A DNA stretch of 64,000 bases from Candidatus Schekmanbacteria bacterium (GTDB taxonomy: Bacteria; CSSED10-310; JACPHN01), in NCBI GenBank assembly GCA_016188575.1, contig JACPHN010000029.1:1-64000 (forward strand), read 5' to 3'. Both the position numbers and the translations under genes were made by a program. Below are positions 1 to 8,898 of this stretch, piece after piece. Position 1 is the stretch's first letter. The number at the start of each line of letters is the position of its first letter. The notes beneath the pieces were generated by a model. That model ran no database searches. It saw only the letters and a program-made list of their open reading frames with translations, and was not told the origin of the DNA.

Positions 1-135
1 GAGCACTACGAGCATTGGGCCATTCCCCCGAGCAACGGCGGCGCGACGCTGATGATCAACGGGCTGCTGTACCCACCGCCGCGCGCCTTCGGCCCAGCCG
101 ACCTCGGGGAGGTGCGCCTACACGCAAACCCATGA
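1..135 (+). CDS. C-terminal end of an unidentified protein (partial)
   Basis: An open frame enters from the left edge and gives 44 residues before TGA at 133-135. I do not recognise the product. Its last bases and the following ATGAGAGGATAAG spacer are closely matched by the sequence just before the decayed gene copy at 1281, so the junction between this gene and the next was duplicated. The stop lies 9 nt before the next start, which suggests co-transcription. Confidence 0.5.
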   Translation, partial: EHYEHWAIPPSNGGATLMINGLLYPPPRAFGPADLGEVRLHANP

Positions 136-144
136 GAGGATAAG

Positions 145-1215
145 ATGCGCAAGCTCGGAATCATCGCCGTGTTGGTCTCCATGCTCGCGGGGGTCGCGGA
201 GGCGCCGGCGGCGCAGGGACGCTCGCGCCCGAGTCGCTATCTGAGGTTCGGGGCTCATGACGGCGTGCCGAGCGGCCCTGACGTCATTGCCGAATACCTT
301 TTCGCGACCCGCGTTATCGGTTGGGTCACGCTGACAAATGGCAGCAGCAGGAGAGGTCCCTACCCGGTGTCCGCTGGTGGCGCCTCCTGGCGGGACTTCG
401 TGCGCCTGGAGATCCGACACGACGGCCAGCGCGCCGAGTCCTGGGTGGAGCTGACCTTCGATGTAGATACGTCCGCTTCCGGCCTTCCCTATCAACATCG
501 CCCCCATGGCGTGGATCGCTGGGAGAAGACCGAGAAGCTGCACCCGTCAAGCGAGCTGCGCCGCGACAGCTCGGTCTCGGTCCCCTTCGAGGTGCGGCTG
601 CGCGACGGCTGCCCGCTGCGGCGCGGCACCTACGAGGTAGTGGCATCGTTCGACCCGGCAATCGCGCGGGTGCCGGAGCTCGCGTGGATCGCTGAGCTCC
701 CACCGCAGCCCGAGCCCGCCGTGTGGCGGGTGGGCCTCACCCCGGAGGAGGCATCCATACCGCGGCACCGGTTCGAGTTTTTTCTGCGCGATCTGAACAA
801 GCAGCGCATGAGGCGAATTGATCGCTGGTCGCACTATGTGCGTTTTTGGCTGGCGGAGGCCGAAAAAGACCCGGCCAATCCCTATCTCGTAGCCGAGGCC
901 ATCAACTGGATGACCGGCTGGGACGAGATTGAGCGCCTTCTGATGGCGAAGCTCGCCTGGGTCGAGGCCGGGGGGACGTTCCGGAAAATGTCCTCCTGGG
1001 GCCTCACGCAAGCCCAGATTATCGAGTTTTCCTTGAATCGGCTTCGGAGCTACAGGGCCGAAGGAAAAACCGACGACGAGTGGGTGTTCATCCTCGGAAA
1101 CGAGCTCGGCTTCTATGACCTGCATCGCCGAGACAAGGCCCAGGACGACGTCATGGTCGGGGGTCCGCAGCTCCCGAGATTCCCCGCCTCCTGTCAGTTG
1201 CCGATGACGGAGTGA
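145..1215 (+). CDS. secreted protein of unknown function
   Basis: A 356-residue protein. The N-terminus (basic MRK, then about 17 hydrophobic residues ending AEA) looks like a Sec signal peptide, so the product is probably exported. The rest is rich in Trp, Arg and acidic residues with no motif I recognise. The first half, up to about residue 190, looks beta-rich. The second half, with charged helices and W-G/W-A pairs, looks helical. The start is supported by the GAGGATAAG-ATG ribosome site. The gene begins 9 nt after the preceding stop and is followed by a broken copy of itself at 1281-1575. Function unknown; gene reality is supported by the conserved coding pattern of the duplicate. Confidence 0.6.
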   Translation: MRKLGIIAVLVSMLAGVAEAPAAQGRSRPSRYLRFGAHDGVPSGPDVIAEYLFATRVIGWVTLTNGSSRRGPYPVSAGGASWRDFVRLEIRHDGQRAESWVELTFDVDTSASGLPYQHRPHGVDRWEKTEKLHPSSELRRDSSVSVPFEVRLRDGCPLRRGTYEVVASFDPAIARVPELAWIAELPPQPEPAVWRVGLTPEEASIPRHRFEFFLRDLNKQRMRRIDRWSHYVRFWLAEAEKDPANPYLVAEAINWMTGWDEIERLLMAKLAWVEAGGTFRKMSSWGLTQAQIIEFSLNRLRSYRAEGKTDDEWVFILGNELGFYDLHRRDKAQDDVMVGGPQLPRFPASCQLPMTE

Positions 1216-1280
1216 CGCATCCTCAACCCGAGCTCCTGAACCAGATCGACTGCCTGCACCCAAAGCCATGAGAGGATGAT

Positions 1281-1575
1281 ATGCGCAAGCCTGGAGACAT
1301 CGCCGTGTTGCTCGCGAAGCTCGCAGGGGTCGCGGAGGCGCCGGCGCAGTAGCAGCTCCGGCACAAGGCCCAGGCCGCCGAGTCGCGGCTGGAGTTGACG
1401 TTCGATGTAGGCACTGCAGCCGAAGGGCTCGCCCATCCTCCCGAGTCGGAGGACACCAGGGCACGGCGAAATCGTGAGAGGCTCCACCCGTCGAGCGGGC
1501 TGCGCCACCGACTCAAATACCCCGACGACCTGCGGCTCGCGGAGCTCATCCATGCGCTCGGCCTCACACCGCAAC
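1281..1575 (+). pseudogene. decayed tandem copy of the gene at 145-1215
   Basis: The leader ATGAGAGGATGATATGCGCAA and the next 60 bases closely match the start of the gene at 145, but the frame stops after 23 residues (TAG at 1350). Downstream, DNA at about 1378-1535 aligns with 430-560 of the intact copy, including the GTTCGATGTAG/TTCGATGTAG core and the CTCCACCCGTCGAGCG/CTGCACCCGTCAAGCG segment. Roughly 200 bases in between are deleted. It is therefore a truncated, stop-containing duplicate, not a functional gene. Confidence 0.7.
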
Positions 1576-1999
1576 CGTCAGGGCTTCTCTCCCAGGTGAT
1601 CGCGCCACCTCATGAACCCAACGGCAGCACCGCCGGCAAGGCCGATCATGCCCGCCAACGTCGCCACGTTCCCACCTTTCCCCAAGCGTCCCCCCGGGAA
1701 CCGCGGCGTACGGAGCTATTGCGCTTGCGACCACGCCGGCCGGCAGGCGCCCGGCGGCTGCCCAACTGCCTGCCTGTTGCTGGCACAGATCGAAACCGAA
1801 TCTGTTCACCCTTCCGCCCGCTTGCTGGGGGAGGTGAGGTGGGGGGCCAGGCCCTGGTGTAAACCAGATCTGTCCGAGGCCGGCATTTTTTTCCCGGGCG
1901 TCGCTTTTGCGGGCTCGCTCGTCGACAAGCCGACGCCTGGGCGCGGCGGCCGATGGCGTGAGAATGAGGCCGCGCTCTCAGGCGCCCGCGCTCACGATC
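1576..1999. other. gene-free spacer before the flagellar operon
   Basis: No frame here has credible coding character on either strand. A short GGGGGAGGTGAGGTGGGG tract near 1827-1845 resembles the G-rich arm of the dispersed repeats seen at 12.9, 21.5 and 26.7 kb. fliI, which commonly precedes fliJ, is absent. Confidence 0.5.
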
Positions 2000-2015
2000 G
2001 GGCATACTCCTTGCA
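2000..2015 (+). promoter_or_regulatory. sigma-54 (-24/-12) promoter for fliJ operon
   Basis: GGGCATACTCCTTGCA: GG at 2001-2002 and GC at 2013-2014 are separated by exactly 10 nt, as required for RpoN holoenzyme, and the TTGCA half is perfect. The predicted start point is near 2026, about 65 nt before the fliJ ATG. RpoN control of rod/hook genes is established in many flagellated proteobacteria. Confidence 0.65.
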
Positions 2016-2090
2016 AGAAGCGTTGTGAGGGCGGCGAGCCAGGAGGTGACGGTCACCTCCGTGCAGCGGTCGCCCCGCGCTCGGGAAACC

Positions 2091-2570
2091 ATGAAGAAGT
2101 TCTCCTTTCCGCTCGAAAAGCTGCTCCGGCACCGCGAAGCGCTGCGCCAGGCAGCAGAACGCGACCTCGGGGCCGCCATCGCGGTGGCACGGGAGCACGA
2201 GCAGCGCGTGCAACAGGCGCTCGCGGAGCTGGCGGAACGGCACGCAGAGCTGGGTCGACAGCTCGCGGAGGCTCACTACGTCGACGTCGAGGGTCTCCGC
2301 CGCCAGGAAAGCTACCTGCTATGGCTCGAGCGCCACATCCTCACGCTCCGCCAGGCGCTCCGCCGCGCGGAGGAGCAGGCCGAAGCGGCACGGCAGCGCC
2401 TCGTGGAGGCCCGGCGAGAGGAGCGCGCCGTCGAGATCCTCAAGGAAAAGGCGCTGAAGCGGTATCGCCAGGACGTGGCCAGGGAGGAGCAAGTCATGAT
2501 CGACGAGGCCGTCATGATTGAGTACGTGCGCCGCACCGCCGGCGAACCGGCCGGCGGAACGGTGAAATGA
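2091..2570 (+). CDS. fliJ: flagellar export chaperone FliJ
   Basis: A 159-residue, almost wholly helical and highly charged protein beginning MKKFSFPLEKLLRHRE, the signature opening of FliJ. FliJ is the cytoplasmic coiled-coil stalk of the flagellar type III export ATPase, working with FliI/FliH to deliver rod, hook and filament subunits. Length is close to the family norm (about 147). A longer reading from 2025 is possible, but the homology-like start is ATG 2091. It overlaps the next gene by ATGA (2567-2570), indicating translational coupling. It is the first gene after the sigma-54 site at 2000. fliI is not upstream, so the rest of the export apparatus lies elsewhere. Confidence 0.88.
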   Translation: MKKFSFPLEKLLRHREALRQAAERDLGAAIAVAREHEQRVQQALAELAERHAELGRQLAEAHYVDVEGLRRQESYLLWLERHILTLRQALRRAEEQAEAARQRLVEARREERAVEILKEKALKRYRQDVAREEQVMIDEAVMIEYVRRTAGEPAGGTVK

Positions 2571-3322
2571 GCGTCAACACCTTGACAGCAAGCCGCACAC
2601 GCGCCGTGCGACCCCGTGCAAGCGAGAGGCGACGCGGAGGCAAGCGGCGCCTGGCCCTGGTATCCTGCCTTCTCATCGCCGCGGCACTGACGTTCATGGC
2701 GCCGCCGCGGCCGCACGACGCGGGCGGCGGAGCCGCTGTTGCGGTGGCTCAGGAAACGGCCGACCCGGCGCCGACAGCGGCCGCGCCCCCGGCGTCTGCC
2801 GCCGCTGTACCCGGGACTGGAGATGCCGCGGCTCTGGGAACCGAAACGCTGAAACAGATGCGACTCGGCATCGACACGGATCGCAAACGCCTGGACGAGC
2901 GCAGTCAGGCGCTCGACGAGCGCGAACGTCAGCTCCTGCTCCGCGCCGACGAGGTCGAGAAGGAAGTCAAGCGCCTCACGGCTCTGCGCAACGAGATCCT
3001 CGACGCCATCGCCAAACGCAAGGTCGAGGAGAGCGAAGAGCTCAAACGCATGCTGGAAGTCTATCGCAAGATGAAGCCGAGCAACGTCGCAAAGGCGCTG
3101 CTTGATCTATATGAACGCGACGAGGCCTTTGCGCTCAGTCTCTTCGAGCGCCTCGCCACGCGCAACCTGGCCAAGATCATGGAAATCATCGTGACCACGA
3201 AGCCGGAGACAGCGGCGCGGCTCACGGAACAGTTGGCCCGCCCCGACCTGACAAGCGCGGAATCCGATCTGAAGGAGCGCGTGGATGCCGGTATGGACGA
3301 GGCTGCCGAAGCAGGAGATTGA
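2567..3322 (+). CDS. motE: MotE-like flagellar protein (MgtE_N-like domain)
   Basis: 251 residues: a basic N-terminus, one membrane/signal segment at about 29-45, an Ala/Pro-rich periplasmic linker, a strong coiled coil (about 100-150) and a C-terminal helical domain (about 165-235) with the KMKPSNVAKALLDL and LAKIMEIIV stretches typical of the MgtE-N/FliG-like fold of the MotE family (COG3334 type). MotE-type proteins are periplasmic chaperones or stator-associated factors encoded between fliJ and fliK. Start overlaps the fliJ stop; its stop overlaps a possible TTG of fliK. The exact role in this organism is inferred from position and domain order. Confidence 0.8.
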   Translation: MSVNTLTASRTRAVRPRASERRRGGKRRLALVSCLLIAAALTFMAPPRPHDAGGGAAVAVAQETADPAPTAAAPPASAAAVPGTGDAAALGTETLKQMRLGIDTDRKRLDERSQALDERERQLLLRADEVEKEVKRLTALRNEILDAIAKRKVEESEELKRMLEVYRKMKPSNVAKALLDLYERDEAFALSLFERLATRNLAKIMEIIVTTKPETAARLTEQLARPDLTSAESDLKERVDAGMDEAAEAGD

Positions 3323-3324
3323 CA

Positions 3325-5325
3325 ATGGAAACAACGAGCTTGTTAGGTCCCATCCTTTCTGGAACGGCGCCCGTGGGCCTGGCGGGAACGTTTGCGCCCA
3401 GTGCCGAGAGCGACCCGGACGACGCGGCGGTATCGTTCGGTTCCTGGCTCGCGCAATTCGCGGGCCTGGCAGCGCCCATGGCGCGCCCGGACGTGACGAC
3501 TGCCGTGGGCTTGAGCGCGAATTCGACAGCGACTCCCGCAGGTGCCGGAGACAGCGGCGGCACGTGGAGCGAACCGGGGCGCGCGCCCCGCAGCAAGCCC
3601 GCTGAACCAGCCACCTCCGGCGCCAGGGCCGAGCGCACAGAGGAGGCACGAGCGCGCGCGGCGAACCGGGATCGGGAGCGCGTGGCAGCGGCGTCCCGTC
3701 AGGCAGCGTCCAAGGCGGAGTCCAGAAACGACGCCGCTGCCGGCGCCGAGGCCGAACGGAATGCGGCGGCCACGCAGGAGACCGGCAGCTCCAAGGTTTC
3801 GACCGACGCGGGAAAGAGCGCCGCCGCCAGCGGCGCCAAGGAGAACGCTGCCAGCGGCCAGCCGGCACCGCGCACCCCGGCGGCAGCACCCACCGCGATC
3901 TCGGGGACTGCCGATGTCCGCCTGGCCACGGCGGCACCGGCACCGCTTTCCGGAGTGCCGCTGCAGGACGCCGCAAGTCTGGCGTTCGCACTGATCGACC
4001 GCACGCGCAGCGCGGGCGCAGCGAGCAACCCCGTGACACCGCGGGCCGCTGACATTGACGACACGGACGGCAGCCAGGTCCGGGCGGCAGCCGCCAGCGA
4101 CCGCTTCGAACCGCGCCGGGCGCGCACCCTCCGCGATGAGCACCAGCAGCGCCCGGCGACCATGGCGGCGAATGCGAACAGCCGGGAAGACGATCACCTG
4201 CAGCCCCGCGCCACCGTCGAGGCAGCGCCCACAGGCCGCTCGGAGCATCCGTCGAGCGACGGCGCCGCCGAGAGCGCCGCGGACTCGTCCCGGCGCCAGC
4301 AGCCGACGACTCCCCGCAACTCACAGTCGACGGTGCGAGCCGCCGCGAGCGGCACCGAGACCGCCAGCAGCGGCCGCGTTGCAGAAGCGCACACTCCTGC
4401 TCTGCAGGCACGAGCCGGCGAGATTACATTCTCGGCAGGCGGAGCGCGTGACGGCGCCCCAACCGAGCCATCACCGGGATCAGTCGCACCGCGGCCCGGC
4501 CCCACCGAAGCTGCCGCTGCCGCTGCAGCCACAAGTGGCAAGCAAGACTCCGGAACCGGCGCGGTTCCCGGCCAGCAGGTCGGGGCGACAAGCAATGCAC
4601 AGGCGCCCGCGCCCGCTGACCCCGCGGTCCCCGCCGGCTCTCCGGTGCTGGCGACCGTGGCCGAAAAGGCCGCGCAAGCCGCGCCGGCTGCGGGGAGCCC
4701 CCCCACCGCCGCCAATGGCGCGGGAGTCTCCGGAATCGCCGCCGGGCGCGGCCTGACCAACGCCACCGCCAAACCCGCACCGGCGTCCGCCGCAGATACC
4801 GCGCCGCTCGAGCGATCATTCCTCGATCAGATCGTGCGCAACGTCAAGATTCAGCATCGCCAGGGCAGCGACACCATGGTCGTACACCTGAAACCGCCGA
4901 GCCTCGGCAAGCTCACCATCAAGCTCGTCAGCGAATCCGGAACCATCGTCGCCAAGATCGACGCCGAGAGCGCATCGACGCGGGCTCTCCTCGAAAAGAC
5001 CTTGCCGCGGCTCCTGCAGGCACTCGAACAAAGCGGCGTGCGGATAGAACGGCTCCAGGTCGCTGGCGAGCAGACAGCGGCGGGGGATCCGTCCGGAACC
5101 GGCACGGCCGACGACGGAGCCAGTTCCCGCCATCACCGGACGCCGCCAAGCGATGACGGTGGCGAGCACCAGCGGCGCCACGGCAGCCGCCAGGCCGGTG
5201 ACGACGACAGCGATGAGCCCGGCGCCAGCCCCGTCGCGAGCGCCGCCGGCAGCGCGCGCGGTCCCGTACTTGTGGACCTCATCTCGGACGATACATACCG
5301 CGCCTCAATCAACACGACAGCGTAG
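3325..5325 (+). CDS. fliK: flagellar hook-length control protein FliK
   Basis: About 666 residues. Residues 1-490 are a low-complexity Ala/Pro/Ser/Thr-rich ruler region. The C-terminal globular Flg_hook domain (about 495-590) contains MVVHLKPPSLGKLTIKL and the following amphipathic helix ending near VRIERLQV, which is the conserved substrate-switching domain of FliK. FliK measures hook length and switches the export gate from hook to filament subunits. I place the start at ATG 3325, 7 nt after AGGAG at 3313-3317, rather than the TTG at 3319 that overlaps the motE stop. It is longer than enterobacterial FliK (about 400), owing to the expanded ruler. Confidence 0.85.
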   Translation: METTSLLGPILSGTAPVGLAGTFAPSAESDPDDAAVSFGSWLAQFAGLAAPMARPDVTTAVGLSANSTATPAGAGDSGGTWSEPGRAPRSKPAEPATSGARAERTEEARARAANRDRERVAAASRQAASKAESRNDAAAGAEAERNAAATQETGSSKVSTDAGKSAAASGAKENAASGQPAPRTPAAAPTAISGTADVRLATAAPAPLSGVPLQDAASLAFALIDRTRSAGAASNPVTPRAADIDDTDGSQVRAAAASDRFEPRRARTLRDEHQQRPATMAANANSREDDHLQPRATVEAAPTGRSEHPSSDGAAESAADSSRRQQPTTPRNSQSTVRAAASGTETASSGRVAEAHTPALQARAGEITFSAGGARDGAPTEPSPGSVAPRPGPTEAAAAAAATSGKQDSGTGAVPGQQVGATSNAQAPAPADPAVPAGSPVLATVAEKAAQAAPAAGSPPTAANGAGVSGIAAGRGLTNATAKPAPASAADTAPLERSFLDQIVRNVKIQHRQGSDTMVVHLKPPSLGKLTIKLVSESGTIVAKIDAESASTRALLEKTLPRLLQALEQSGVRIERLQVAGEQTAAGDPSGTGTADDGASSRHHRTPPSDDGGEHQRRHGSRQAGDDDSDEPGASPVASAAGSARGPVLVDLISDDTYRASINTTA

Positions 5326-5336
5326 GAGGTACGGAC

Positions 5337-6134
5337 ATGACCGCTGTCTCCAATATCCCATTCGAGCACACCCTGCCGCAAAATCCCGACGGCTCTCCCC
5401 GCAATACGGGGCCGCTGAGCGACCTCGGCCGTGACGAATTCATGACGCTGCTCGTCACCCAGTTGCAGAACCAGGATCCCACGGCGCCCATGGAGAACAC
5501 CGAGTTCATCGGGCAGCTCGCGCAGTTCTCCGCGCTTCAGGAGATGACCGATGTCAACAAGAACATCGAGATTCTCCAACTCTACTCGGCCTCGATCAAC
5601 AACTCTCAGGCGCTGTCGCTCGTCGGCAAAACCGTTCTCGTTGACGCGAACGAATTCTCCATCTCCGCGGCTCAACCCAATGCGACGTTCCACTATGAAG
5701 TGCCGGATGGCGGCGCCGAGGAAGTCAACCTGATCATAAAGGACGAAAACGGCGCCGTGGTGACCACGCAGACCGTTGGCGAAAAGAGTGCGGGGCCCTA
5801 CACCTACACGTGGAACGGCGTCAACCAGGATGGCAATCCGGTGCCGCCAGGAAAGTACACGGTGGAGATTTCGGGAACGTCAGGCGGCGACGCCGTCGAG
5901 GTGGCCACCCGCGTGCGGGCCAAGGTGCACGGCGTTGTCTTCAAGGATGGGCAGGTCTTGCTCGTGCTCGGCGACAATCAGCGCGTGAACATGACCGACG
6001 TCGCGGAGATCTACGACACGGAAGCAGAAGAAACGAGCAGTGAAGGAGCCGGCTCAGGCGCCTCCGATGCGTCCGCGGACGCCCTCATGCGCCTCGAGGT
6101 AGCGGCCGCGCTCTCAAAGCTGGGACGACGTTAA
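5337..6134 (+). CDS. flgD: flagellar hook cap / assembly protein FlgD
   Basis: 265 residues. The N-terminal part holds the FlgD signature LGRDEFMTLLVTQLQNQDP followed by an N-T-E-F-I-Q-LAQFSALQEM-like block (about 30-75). Next come an FlgD Ig-like domain (YTWNGVNQDGNPVPPGKYTV, about 150-175) and a tudor-like region. FlgD caps the growing hook and is needed for FlgE polymerisation outside the cell. TAGGAGGTACGGACATG gives a strong ribosome site. It sits 11 nt after fliK and 24 nt before flgE, in the usual fliK-flgD-flgE order. Confidence 0.93.
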   Translation: MTAVSNIPFEHTLPQNPDGSPRNTGPLSDLGRDEFMTLLVTQLQNQDPTAPMENTEFIGQLAQFSALQEMTDVNKNIEILQLYSASINNSQALSLVGKTVLVDANEFSISAAQPNATFHYEVPDGGAEEVNLIIKDENGAVVTTQTVGEKSAGPYTYTWNGVNQDGNPVPPGKYTVEISGTSGGDAVEVATRVRAKVHGVVFKDGQVLLVLGDNQRVNMTDVAEIYDTEAEETSSEGAGSGASDASADALMRLEVAAALSKLGRR

Positions 6135-6158
6135 CAGTAGTACCTATCGAGGGGCTTC

Positions 6159-7553
6159 ATGAGTATTTTCAGCGCGTTTTTCTCGGGAATCTCGGGCCTG
6201 AACGCCAACGGCATGGCGATGCAGGTCATCGGTAACAACATCTCCAATATCAACACCATCGGGTTCAAAGGCGGTCGCCCCGTCTTTGCCGACCTGCTGA
6301 GCCAGAACCTCGCCAACGCCGGGATTTCCGGCCAGGTCGGTCTGGGCTCGCGCATCACCGCCATCGACACGACCTTCGGCCAGGGCACCTTCCAAAATTC
6401 CAACAGCTCGACACACGTAGCCGTTTCCGGCGCCGGATTCTTCGTTCTCGAGCACCCTGATCTCGGCACGGGATACTCGCGCGCCGGCAACTTCATGTTT
6501 GACAAGAATGGCTATCTCGTCAATCCCGCCGGATATCGGACGCAGGGGTGGTTGACTACTCCTGGCGATCTCGTCGTCGATACGACAACGGCCATCACCG
6601 ATATTCGCATCCCCTCCGGGCGCGTCGACCCACCGTCAGAGACGACGATCATCGAGATCATCGCGAACCTGAACGCCGATGCGTTTCCCGACGACCCCGC
6701 CGCAATCGGGCTAGCCAACGGTACCGAAGTATTTCGCACCTCATTCGTCGCCTTCGACAGCCTCGGGTCACAGCACACGTTCACCCTCCACGCACAGCCC
6801 GTCGACACGACCGCGGACGGGGCACTGGATCAGTGGGAATGGGCGGTCACTGTCGACGGTAGCGAAGTGACGGGTGGCACCGGTGGGACTCCATGGATCC
6901 TGGCCGGTTCGGCGGGCTTCGAGGACGACACGGATGGCGATACGGTGACCGAGTTCGGAAACGTCGCGGCGCTCGGCGCCGGCCCTGCCATCACCTTCGA
7001 CGCCAACGGCGTGCTGCTGACCCCGGCCGCGGACGTCGCCATCGCGATCCCGGCGGTGGGAAACGGTTCGTGGGCGAACGGCTCCAACGGTCAGACGATT
7101 AGTTGGAACTTGTTCAACGACGACCTCTCGGCCAACGTTACCGGCTTCGCGTCGCCCTCGACGATCATTTCTGCTTCGCAGAACGGCTATGGCGCCGGCC
7201 AGCTCGTCGGCCTCAGTATCGACGACCTCGGCGTCATGGTCGGCGTATTTACCAATGGCCAGACGCGTGAGCTTGCCAAGCTCGCGCTCGCGACCTTCAA
7301 TAGCCCGGAAGGCCTGGTCAAGACCGGCGGCAACATCTTCGCCGAGGGGCCGGGCTCCGGCTCCGCGGCCATCGGCGAGCCGCAAACGGGTGGCCGCGGC
7401 TCGATCGCCGGCCAGACTCTGGAGCTCTCCAACATCGACATCGCCGAGGAGTTCACCTCGATGATCGTCACCGAGCGCGCCTATCAGGCCAACTCGCGAA
7501 TCATCACGACCACCGATGAGATGATTCAGGAGGCGCTGACCCTGAAGCGGTAA
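6159..7553 (+). CDS. flgE: flagellar hook protein FlgE
   Basis: 464 residues. The N-terminal rod/hook signature (SGISGLNANGMAMQVIGNNI, N-T-I-G-FKGG) and the C-terminal signature (LELSNIDIAEEFTSMIVTER, AYQANSRIITTTDEM) are both complete and form the D0 coiled-coil core. The middle is a variable FlgE D1/D2 region. FlgE is the structural subunit of the hook, exported through the flagellar type III system. The ribosome site is GAGGGGCTTCATG. It is the last gene of the operon, followed by a strong terminator. Confidence 0.95.
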   Translation: MSIFSAFFSGISGLNANGMAMQVIGNNISNINTIGFKGGRPVFADLLSQNLANAGISGQVGLGSRITAIDTTFGQGTFQNSNSSTHVAVSGAGFFVLEHPDLGTGYSRAGNFMFDKNGYLVNPAGYRTQGWLTTPGDLVVDTTTAITDIRIPSGRVDPPSETTIIEIIANLNADAFPDDPAAIGLANGTEVFRTSFVAFDSLGSQHTFTLHAQPVDTTADGALDQWEWAVTVDGSEVTGGTGGTPWILAGSAGFEDDTDGDTVTEFGNVAALGAGPAITFDANGVLLTPAADVAIAIPAVGNGSWANGSNGQTISWNLFNDDLSANVTGFASPSTIISASQNGYGAGQLVGLSIDDLGVMVGVFTNGQTRELAKLALATFNSPEGLVKTGGNIFAEGPGSGSAAIGEPQTGGRGSIAGQTLELSNIDIAEEFTSMIVTERAYQANSRIITTTDEMIQEALTLKR

Positions 7554-7594
7554 GGTCCGTTCGCCGCCGGGGCGCGGCCCCCCACCGGACAATA

Positions 7595-7630
7595 GCGGGC
7601 ACAGCTTTGGCTGTGCCCGCTTTCGTTTTT
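7595..7630 (+). terminator. rho-independent terminator after flgE
   Basis: GCGGGCACAGC (7595-7605), loop TTTG, GCTGTGCCCGC (7610-7620): a perfect 11-bp GC-rich stem followed by TTTCGTTTTT. It closes the flagellar operon. Confidence 0.93.
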
Positions 7631-7641
7631 GCGACCCGGAC

Positions 7642-7717
7642 TTGACATGACCTCACTATGATATCATATAAATATCATTCCGATCTCATGTCGACATCTT
7701 TCTGATAGGAGCTCGCG
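7642..7717 (+). promoter_or_regulatory. AT-rich promoter with nested palindromes before the SPFH gene
   Basis: TTGACA at 7642-7647 and CATATA at 7665-7670 (17-nt spacer) make a sigma-70-like promoter in an otherwise very GC-rich window. Between and around them lies the perfect palindrome ATGATATCAT (7658-7667) followed by a second ATATCAT copy (7672-7678) and GATCTCAT, giving phased half-sites. AGGAGCTCGCG precedes ATG 7718. The half-sites would suit a ribbon-helix-helix repressor such as the one encoded at 8614 (inference). Confidence 0.6.
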
Positions 7718-8617
7718 ATGAAGGAAGTTCGGGAAACCAAGGGCTGGAAGGTCAACGGGTTTGCGGCGGCCGCGGTGGTTTTTTTTCTGATGCTATTTGA
7801 CGGGAGATTGATCCGGGACGCCGCGCGGCTGTCGGCGGCGGATCAGCGCAGCGCGGCGCTGGTGGTGGGAATCGGCGCGGCGCTGCTGATGCTGGCGTGG
7901 GGGCTCGCGTTCGCGGGCTTTTTCGTAGTGCAGCCCAATGAGGCGAGGGTGCTGGTCTTTCTGGGCAAGTACGCCGGGTCGGTAAGCGCGTCGGGGTTTT
8001 GGTGGACGAATCCGCTGACGGCGAAGAAGCACGTGTCGCTGCGGGTGCGGAACTTCAACAGCGAGCGCTTGAAGGTCAATGACGCAATCGGTAACCCGAT
8101 CGAAATCGCGGCGGTGGTGGTGTGGCGGGTAACGGACTCGGCACGGGCGCTTTTCGACGTCGACAACTACGAGACCTTTGTGGGAATCCAGAGCGAGACG
8201 GCCATTCGCGGCCTGGCGAGCAAGCATCCGTATGACAGCCACGATGGGGAGGAAGCGACGTCGCTGCGCGGCAGCCCGGTCGAGATCGCGGAGGGGCTCC
8301 GGGCGGAGATGCAGGCACGGCTCAGCGTCGCCGGTGTTGAGGTCATGGACACGCGGATCACGCATCTGGCCTACGCGCAGGAGATCGCACAGGCGATGCT
8401 TCGGCGCCAGCAGGCGCATGCGATCATCGCGGCGCGGCAGAAGATCGTGGAGGGGGCGGTCGGCATGGTGCAGATGGCGTTACGGATGCTGGACGAGCAG
8501 CGGTTGGTCAATTTGGACGAGGAGCGCAAGGCGGCCATGGTCAACAATTTGCTCGTGGCGCTCGTTTCCGAGCGCGAGGCGCAGCCGATCATCAACACGG
8601 GGACGTTGTACGCTTGA
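7718..8617 (+). CDS. SPFH / band-7 domain membrane protein
   Basis: 299 residues: two N-terminal hydrophobic segments (about 14-30 and 47-72), then a prohibitin-homology (SPFH) domain beginning [20 protein letters not shown], with [20 protein letters not shown] and [17 protein letters not shown], and a helical C-terminus rich in Ala/Gln/Arg. SPFH proteins oligomerise on membranes and scaffold proteases or transporters; the substrate is unknown. The stop overlaps the TTG start of the next gene (TTGA, 8614-8617), so the two are coupled. Pairing of this SPFH subtype with a small Arc-like protein is, to my knowledge, common. Confidence 0.88.
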   Translation: MKEVRETKGWKVNGFAAAAVVFFLMLFDGRLIRDAARLSAADQRSAALVVGIGAALLMLAWGLAFAGFFVVQPNEARVLVFLGKYAGSVSASGFWWTNPLTAKKHVSLRVRNFNSERLKVNDAIGNPIEIAAVVVWRVTDSARALFDVDNYETFVGIQSETAIRGLASKHPYDSHDGEEATSLRGSPVEIAEGLRAEMQARLSVAGVEVMDTRITHLAYAQEIAQAMLRRQQAHAIIAARQKIVEGAVGMVQMALRMLDEQRLVNLDEERKAAMVNNLLVALVSEREAQPIINTGTLYA

Positions 8618-8802
8618 GCGACAAGAAGCGATTTCTCTTGCGCCTGGAGCCGGAGTTGTACGCGCTCCTGGAGCGCTGGGCCGCGGACGAGCTTCGTAGC
8701 GTCAATGCGCAAGTCGAGTTCTTGCTCAAGGAGGCCGCCCGGCGTGCCGGGCGGTCGCGGCCGGAGGAGAGCTCGAGCGCGGGCAGGCCGCGGGAGGAGT
8801 AG
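8614..8802 (+). CDS. Arc-family ribbon-helix-helix protein
   Basis: 62 residues, TTG start overlapping the SPFH stop. The sequence [19 protein letters not shown] followed by [16 protein letters not shown] is a complete Arc/MetJ-type ribbon-helix-helix: beta strand RFLLRL, helix A, then helix B with the N-A-Q-V-E pattern. Such proteins bind operators as dimers. It probably autoregulates this two-gene operon through the ATATCAT half-sites at 7658-7690 (inference). The acidic/Gly tail is dispensable-looking. Confidence 0.82.
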   Translation: MSDKKRFLLRLEPELYALLERWAADELRSVNAQVEFLLKEAARRAGRSRPEESSSAGRPREE

Positions 8803-8898
8803 CGGGGAATCGGCGTGCCGCCAATGCCGCGACGGGCGCGCTCGATGTCGCTGCGGCGCTGCTCATCTACTCGTGGTATGCTGCGCATGCGCAAAAAA

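Noticed and set aside
547-1464. Long minus-strand open frame opposite the secreted protein gene
   Set aside because: Arg/Pro/His-rich composition and no motif; it mirrors the opposite strand of a plausible gene in high-GC DNA.
3107-4411. 434-codon minus-strand frame opposite fliK
   Set aside because: Arg/Pro/Trp-rich shadow of the low-complexity fliK ruler region.
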